Part shown: positions 5,720 to 9,429 of the stretch, one piece after another | How positions within the stretch are numbered: the first letter of the stretch is position 1 | Layout of the letters: each line of letters opens with the position of its first letter | Translations under genes and position numbers: made by a program | The notes under the pieces: generated by a model | What the model saw: the letters and a program-made list of their open reading frames with translations, nothing else | Databases searched by the model: none | What the model was told of the DNA's origin: nothing | From: Bacteroidota bacterium | GTDB lineage: Bacteria; Bacteroidota; Bacteroidia; Bacteroidales; VadinHA17 | NCBI GenBank assembly: GCA_030613125.1 | Contig: JAUWMO010000122.1 | Location: forward strand, 1 to 9,429 | Direction of reading: 5' to 3' | DNA length: 9,429 nt

Positions 5720-7876
5720 ATGAAGACATATCAAACTGATCAGATAAGAAATATTATCTTACTGGGAAACTCCGGTTCAGGTAAAACCACTTTTGCTGAA
5801 AGCATGCTTTTTAATGGTGGTGTAATTGACAGAAGGGGTAGTGTGGATAGTAAAAATACCGTTTCAGACTATAATCTCATTGAACATGAAAATGAAAACT
5901 CCATTTATTCAACTGTACTATATAGTGAGTTCAAAGGAAAAAAGATTAACATAATTGACACTCCAGGTTTGGATGATTTTGTTGGGGGAGTTATTTCATC
6001 ATTAAATCCAATTGAGGCTGGACTGATGATGGTAAGCGCTCATAATGGGGTGGAAGTTGGAACTGAGATCCATTTTCGTCACTCTGAGGATGCAAACAAA
6101 GCGTTGATCTTTGTTGTAAACGGGTTGGATCATGAAAAATCCAACTTTGACAAAGCTGTTGAAGTAATGAAAGAACGATTTGGGAACAACGTCGTTTTAG
6201 CACAGTATCCGGTTGAGGAGGGGGCAAAATTCGATTCAATCATCGATGTAATCACAATGAAGATGTATAAGTTTCCATCAGGCGAAGGTAAACCTCAGGT
6301 TTTGGATATCCCGGATACCCAAAAAGAGCGTGCCGAGGAATTGCATAATGAGTTGGTTGAGAAAGCTGCCGAAAATGATGAAGCCCTGATGGAACTATTC
6401 TTTGAAAATGAAACCCTCACTGAAGCAGAAATGAGAAAAGGTATTAAACTGGGACTTGTTCAGAGAGGGATTTTTCCCGTTTTCTGTGCTTCTGGCAAAA
6501 ACAATATAGGTGTTTCCCGTGTGATGGAATTTATTATAAATGCTGTTCCAGCCCCAAATGAAGTACCGGCAGTAAAAAATGCTGACGAAAAAGAGATTAA
6601 ATGTGACGCCTCTGGTCCTGTTTCGCTTTTCGTTTTCAAAACTTCAGTTGAAGAACACATAGGAGAGGTAAATTACTTTAAGGTTATTTCAGGATCTATC
6701 TCCGAAGGGGTCGACCTGGTCAACACTACTACCTTAAATAAGGAAAGAATTTCACAAATCTATGTTTCAGCTGGAAAGAAAAGAGAAAAGGTTAGTAATA
6801 TGATGGCCGGTGATATTGGCGCTACTGTAAAACTCAAAAGCACCAAAACAAACCACACCTTAAATACTGCAAGGCAGAACTGGACTTATAAAGGGATAAA
6901 GTTCCCGGATCCAAAATACAGGACAGCCATAAAGACCCTGAGTGAAGGGGATGAAGAAAAACTGGGTGAAGTTCTAAGCCGTTTACATGAGGAAGATCCA
7001 ACCATAATTATAGAGTATTCTAAAGAACTGAAGCAAATCATCATACATGGGCAGGGAGAGTACCACCTGAATATTCTTAAATGGCATCTCGATAATGTAT
7101 ACAAGGTGGAAACCGAATTCATTACGCCTAAGATCCCTTACCGTGAAACCATTACAAAAGTGTCCCAGGCAGATTACAGACATAAGAAACAATCTGGCGG
7201 CGCAGGACAATTTGGAGAGGTACATATGGTTATTGAACCCTATTTCGAGAACCTTCCTGATCCAAAACAGTACAAAGTAAACGGTAAAGAAATAAAAGTT
7301 AACGTTCGTAACAAAGGCGAGCATGACCTGCCATGGGGCGGCAAACTGATATTTTACAATTGTATTGTTGGTGGCTCAATTGATGCCCGCTTTCTTCCGG
7401 CTATTCTAAAGGGTATTATGGAAAAAATGGAAGAAGGGCCACTTACAGGGTCGTATGCCCGAGATATCAGAGTGGCTGTTTATGACGGCAAAATGCATCC
7501 TGTCGACTCCAATGAGATATCGTTTAAACTTGCCGGGAGAAATGCGTTCAGTATTGCATTTAAGCAAGCCGAACCTAAAATCATGGAGCCAATTTATGAA
7601 GTAGAGATCCTTGTACCGTCTGACCGTATGGGAGATGTAATGAGTGACCTTCAGGGCCGGCGTGGTGTAGTACTGGGTATGAGCAGTGAGAAGGGATTTG
7701 AAAAGATATCTGCCAAAGTACCGTTGGCCGAAATGAATAAGTATTCAACTGCTCTTAGCTCTTTAACCAATGGACGTGCCATGTATAATATGAAATTTTC
7801 AGAATATACCCAGGTGCCGGGTGACCTTCAGGAAGAACTACTGAAAGCTTACGAAGCAGAACAGAACGAAGAATAA
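5720..7876 (+). CDS. fusA2: EF-G2: divergent elongation factor G paralogue with an altered GTPase centre
   Basis: A 718-residue EF-G-type translation factor. I use the ATG at 5720 (MKTYQTDQIRN), not the TTG at 5690, because the P-loop then sits at the usual distance from the N terminus and the proximal promoter would start just before 5690. Its P-loop is GNSGSGKTT (16-24). Switch I has NSIYS (60-64) where EF-G has RGITI, so the magnesium-binding Thr is lost. Switch II is DTPGLDDF (80-87), with Leu84 in place of the catalytic His. The base-recognition motif reads NGLD (134-137) instead of NKMD. Domain IV has QSGGAGQFG (491-499), with Ala for the usual Arg, and the C-terminal domains IV-V are complete. 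Bacteroides thetaiotaomicron has an EF-G2 reported to promote translation without GTPase activity and to be needed during carbon starvation; this gene is probably its orthologue, by inference. It has its own promoter and terminator. Confidence 0.9.
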   Translation: MKTYQTDQIRNIILLGNSGSGKTTFAESMLFNGGVIDRRGSVDSKNTVSDYNLIEHENENSIYSTVLYSEFKGKKINIIDTPGLDDFVGGVISSLNPIEAGLMMVSAHNGVEVGTEIHFRHSEDANKALIFVVNGLDHEKSNFDKAVEVMKERFGNNVVLAQYPVEEGAKFDSIIDVITMKMYKFPSGEGKPQVLDIPDTQKERAEELHNELVEKAAENDEALMELFFENETLTEAEMRKGIKLGLVQRGIFPVFCASGKNNIGVSRVMEFIINAVPAPNEVPAVKNADEKEIKCDASGPVSLFVFKTSVEEHIGEVNYFKVISGSISEGVDLVNTTTLNKERISQIYVSAGKKREKVSNMMAGDIGATVKLKSTKTNHTLNTARQNWTYKGIKFPDPKYRTAIKTLSEGDEEKLGEVLSRLHEEDPTIIIEYSKELKQIIIHGQGEYHLNILKWHLDNVYKVETEFITPKIPYRETITKVSQADYRHKKQSGGAGQFGEVHMVIEPYFENLPDPKQYKVNGKEIKVNVRNKGEHDLPWGGKLIFYNCIVGGSIDARFLPAILKGIMEKMEEGPLTGSYARDIRVAVYDGKMHPVDSNEISFKLAGRNAFSIAFKQAEPKIMEPIYEVEILVPSDRMGDVMSDLQGRRGVVLGMSSEKGFEKISAKVPLAEMNKYSTALSSLTNGRAMYNMKFSEYTQVPGDLQEELLKAYEAEQNEE

Positions 7877-7897
7877 ACTATATTTTATTTACATTGC

Positions 7898-7922
7898 AAA
7901 GGCACTCAGGTTGGGTGCCTTT
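7898..7922 (+). terminator. Rho-independent terminator of EF-G2
   Basis: The arms AAAGGCAC (7898-7905) and GTGCCTTT (7915-7922) form an 8-bp stem with a 9-base loop. The stem runs directly into a T-rich tract (TTTTTTCTGTTTTG) starting 22 bases after the EF-G2 stop. The minus-strand T tract is only three bases, so it would serve the convergent oxyR gene poorly. Confidence 0.8.
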
Positions 7923-8002
7923 TTTCTGTTTTGTGCAATGGGACACCAAAAAATAACTAAAAATAATCTTATTTGCTTGATATTCTTTGTATTAAAGATA
8001 AT

Positions 8003-8944
8003 TTATTTCCAGTCCACCACTGTTCCCCGATCCTTTTTAAGCATCTTTGCCGGAACAACTGTTTTGATCTCTTCACCAAGAACCCTCAATAAACTCCTTT
8101 TTACATAATGATTAACATAAACCAAACTGACTTCCCTTAGCGGAGTGAGGCCCTTAAATAATTTTATCTGTTGTTTCCTGGACTCAGGCAGGTCATCCAA
8201 CGATAACTCAGGAAGTAAAGTTAGACCGCCTTCTCTATCCACTATTTTTTTTATGGTCTCAATTGATTCACTTTCATACTTGAATGGCAGCTTTTGCATT
8301 CCTTCTGTCTGGTAGGAACACAGATTGATCACCTGGTGACGAAAGCAATGTCCCTGACTGAGTAACCAAATATCCGGTGTGTCAATTTCTTTCAAGTCAA
8401 TTTCCAGGCTTTTAATTAATGAATGCTGTGGATTGATATAAATCATAATCCCCTCATAAAAAAGTGGTTCCTCAATTATCCTGTTCTCATTAAGTGGAGT
8501 GACGATGATCCCAACATCAATCAGATCTTTGTTCAGGAAATTTACAACATCTTCGGTAATTAGCTCCTTTACCTGAATATCCAGCTCAGGATAATTATGA
8601 GACAAGTTCCCAATGAATAAAGGCAGGAGATATGGTGCCAGAGAAGGAATTATTCCTATCCTTAGTTCTCCTGATACGGTCCCTTTAAATTGATTTACTA
8701 GTTCAGTCAATTTTTTTGACTCTCTAAGGATGATTCTGGATTGATCAATGACCTGTATCCCAATATCAGTTGGCACAACAGGTTGTCTCGACCTGTCGAA
8801 TAAAAGCACACCAATAAATTCCTCAAGCTTTTTTATCTGCATGCTTAAAGTTGGCTGGGTAACATAACATTTTTCAGCTGCAGTAGCAAAATGTCTGTAA
8901 GTGTCTACGGCTACTATATATTCAAGTTGAATAAGTGAGATCAT
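8003..8944 (-). CDS. oxyR: OxyR-type LysR-family peroxide-sensing regulator
   Basis: A 313-residue LysR-type transcription regulator. The N-terminal winged helix-turn-helix (about 1-60) carries the typical QLEYIVAVDTYRHFATAAEKC and the recognition-helix segment TQPTLSMQIKKLE. The effector domain begins near residue 92 (GELRIGIIPSLAPYLLP). The OxyR fingerprint is Cys200 and Cys209 within GHCFRHQVINLC (198-209). They match Cys199 and Cys208 of E. coli OxyR in motif and in their nine-residue spacing; those form the disulfide that switches the protein on when peroxide oxidises it. The gene is divergent from a peroxiredoxin gene with 126 bases between the starts, the classical OxyR-target arrangement. 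Its -7 box (8960-8967) overlaps an OxyR-like operator, suggesting autorepression. The start is the ATG at 8942-8944, giving the usual family N terminus. No clear terminator of its own was seen. Confidence 0.92.
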   Translation of the reverse strand: MISLIQLEYIVAVDTYRHFATAAEKCYVTQPTLSMQIKKLEEFIGVLLFDRSRQPVVPTDIGIQVIDQSRIILRESKKLTELVNQFKGTVSGELRIGIIPSLAPYLLPLFIGNLSHNYPELDIQVKELITEDVVNFLNKDLIDVGIIVTPLNENRIIEEPLFYEGIMIYINPQHSLIKSLEIDLKEIDTPDIWLLSQGHCFRHQVINLCSYQTEGMQKLPFKYESESIETIKKIVDREGGLTLLPELSLDDLPESRKQQIKLFKGLTPLREVSLVYVNHYVKRSLLRVLGEEIKTVVPAKMLKKDRGTVVDWK

Positions 8945-8959
8945 AATAATATGTTTTTA

Positions 8960-8967
8960 CAAATATA
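8960..8967 (-). promoter_or_regulatory. Candidate -7 promoter box of oxyR
   Basis: The minus strand reads TATATTTG, an exact TAnnTTTG match, 15 bases upstream of the oxyR ATG. The predicted start near 8953 leaves a leader of about 9 bases. No -33 element is evident. It overlaps the OxyR-like operator at 8965-8979 by three bases. Confidence 0.5.
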
Positions 8968-8979
8968 GATATTTTCTAT
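8965..8979. promoter_or_regulatory. OxyR-like operator ATAG-N7-CTAT
   Basis: The bases ATAGATATTTTCTAT match the ATAG-N7-CTAT unit defined for E. coli OxyR and also form 5-bp inverted arms (ATAGA/TCTAT). A full OxyR site has a second such unit seven bases further on; at the expected place (8987-9001) the match is poor, although a 12-bp palindrome TAATAATTATTA lies at 8984-8995. Its position between oxyR and the peroxiredoxin gene supports a regulatory role. Confidence 0.5.
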
Positions 8980-8999
8980 GTATTAATAATTATTATTGA

Positions 9000-9031
9000 T
9001 TTGATTTATAAATGAATTATTCTGATCTTTG
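9000..9031 (+). promoter_or_regulatory. Candidate promoter of the peroxiredoxin gene
   Basis: TTTG (9000-9003) is followed after 20 bases by GATCTTTG (9024-9031), a -33/-7 pair with correct Bacteroidota spacing and one mismatch (G for T) in the -7 box. A suboptimal -7 box would suit a promoter that needs activation by OxyR bound upstream at 8965-8979. The predicted start is near 9038. Confidence 0.45.
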
Positions 9032-9070
9032 TTGAGAAATTAAAATTATTAAAATGAAAAAATGAAAATT

Positions 9071-9429
9071 ATGGAAACACAAGAAACATTAAACATAATG
9101 CCAAGAATCGGAGATACAGCTCCGGATTTTGAGGCAATAACAACAAAAGGTAACATCAAATTCTCTGAATTCGCAAAAGACAAGTGGGTAGTTTTATTTT
9201 CACACCCGGCCGATTTTACACCTGTCTGTACAACAGAAATGAGTGGATTTGCAAAAAGAAAAAATGAGTTCGATTCATTGAATACCGAACTGATAGGGTT
9301 GAGTATCGATAGTATCCATTCTCATCTGGCATGGGTAAATAATGTAAAAGAGAAAACCGGGGTTTATTTCGATTTTCCCATCATTGCCGACCTGGATATG
9401 AAAGTATCAAAGCTTTATGGCATGTTGCA
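9071..9429 (+). CDS. Peroxiredoxin, 1-Cys Prx6 type, N-terminal part (cut by window edge)
   Basis: Thiol peroxidase reducing hydrogen peroxide or organic peroxides. The first 119 residues are visible and the gene runs off the right edge. The active-site motif SHPADFTPVCTTE (44-56) has the peroxidatic Cys at 53, with Pro46 and Thr50 completing the PxxxTxxC signature. SIDSIHSHLAW and FDFPIIAD are characteristic of the Prx6 subfamily rather than AhpC (which has VCPTE). Possible starts are ATG at 9062, 9071 and 9098. I prefer 9071 (METQETLNIMPRIGDTAP), because related Bacteroidota proteins carry a similar short leader before MPRIGD; 9098 would also yield an intact enzyme. It is divergent from oxyR and probably activated by it. 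Whether a resolving cysteine exists cannot be judged without the C terminus. Confidence 0.93.
   Translation, partial: METQETLNIMPRIGDTAPDFEAITTKGNIKFSEFAKDKWVVLFSHPADFTPVCTTEMSGFAKRKNEFDSLNTELIGLSIDSIHSHLAWVNNVKEKTGVYFDFPIIADLDMKVSKLYGML

Noticed and set aside
6983..7324. 113-codon minus-strand frame opposite EF-G2
   Set aside because: It is entirely antisense to conserved EF-G2 domains; its hydrophobic composition is an artefact of the complementary strand.
7911..8108. 65-codon plus-strand frame starting in the EF-G2 terminator loop
   Set aside because: It begins inside a terminator hairpin and overlaps the 3' end of oxyR antisense; no promoter or family match is seen.

Overview
The window looks like chromosomal DNA from a member of the Bacteroidota, possibly a Marinilabiliales/Prolixibacteraceae-like lineage (order-level placement is a guess). 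It is AT-rich. Several gene starts are preceded by a TAnnTTTG box, the -7 element read by the primary sigma factor of this phylum, and clear Shine-Dalgarno sequences are lacking. The protein families also fit: a Bacteroidota-type second EF-G, Tat-exported Gfo/Idh/MocA and sugar-isomerase proteins, and a cytochrome/FGE-like fusion. No tRNA, rRNA, CRISPR array, insertion sequence or integrase was seen.

Layout. (1) Positions 1-1279, minus strand: the start of the str operon, read rpsL, rpsG, fusA, with fusA running off the left edge. A promoter box lies just upstream of rpsL. (2) 1280-1550: an intergenic region with outward-facing candidate promoters for rpsL and the next gene, and two copies of a 13-15 bp direct repeat. 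(3) 1551-4483, plus strand: a two-gene unit. The first gene encodes a membrane-anchored tetraheme NapC/NrfH-type cytochrome fused to a formylglycine-generating-enzyme-like domain that lacks the catalytic cysteine pair. The second encodes a Tat-signal Gfo/Idh/MocA oxidoreductase with a possible lipobox. (4) 4490-4522: a perfect 13-bp hairpin that can terminate both this unit and the convergent gene. (5) 4532-5473, minus strand: a Tat-signal TIM-barrel protein of the hydroxypyruvate isomerase / sugar phosphate isomerase type. (6) 5720-7876, plus strand: a second EF-G (EF-G2) whose GTPase centre has lost residues that classical EF-G needs for hydrolysis; it has its own promoter and terminator. 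(7) 8003-9429: an OxyR-type LysR regulator (minus) divergent from a 1-Cys Prx6-type peroxiredoxin (plus, cut by the right edge), with an OxyR-like operator between them.

How the genes may work together. The str operon and EF-G2 belong to translation. EF-G2 resembles the Bacteroides paralogue reported to support translation during starvation without GTP hydrolysis. Genes 3-5 look like a periplasmic redox/carbohydrate module: an exported NAD(P)-type sugar oxidoreductase, an exported sugar isomerase-like protein, and a quinone-facing multiheme anchor carrying a periplasmic FGE-like domain. That link is inferred from gene order and export signals only. OxyR and the peroxiredoxin form a self-contained peroxide-response pair.

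The most unusual objects are the tetraheme cytochrome-FGE fusion next to the Tat-exported sugar enzymes, and the GTPase-altered EF-G2 encoded about 5 kb from canonical fusA.
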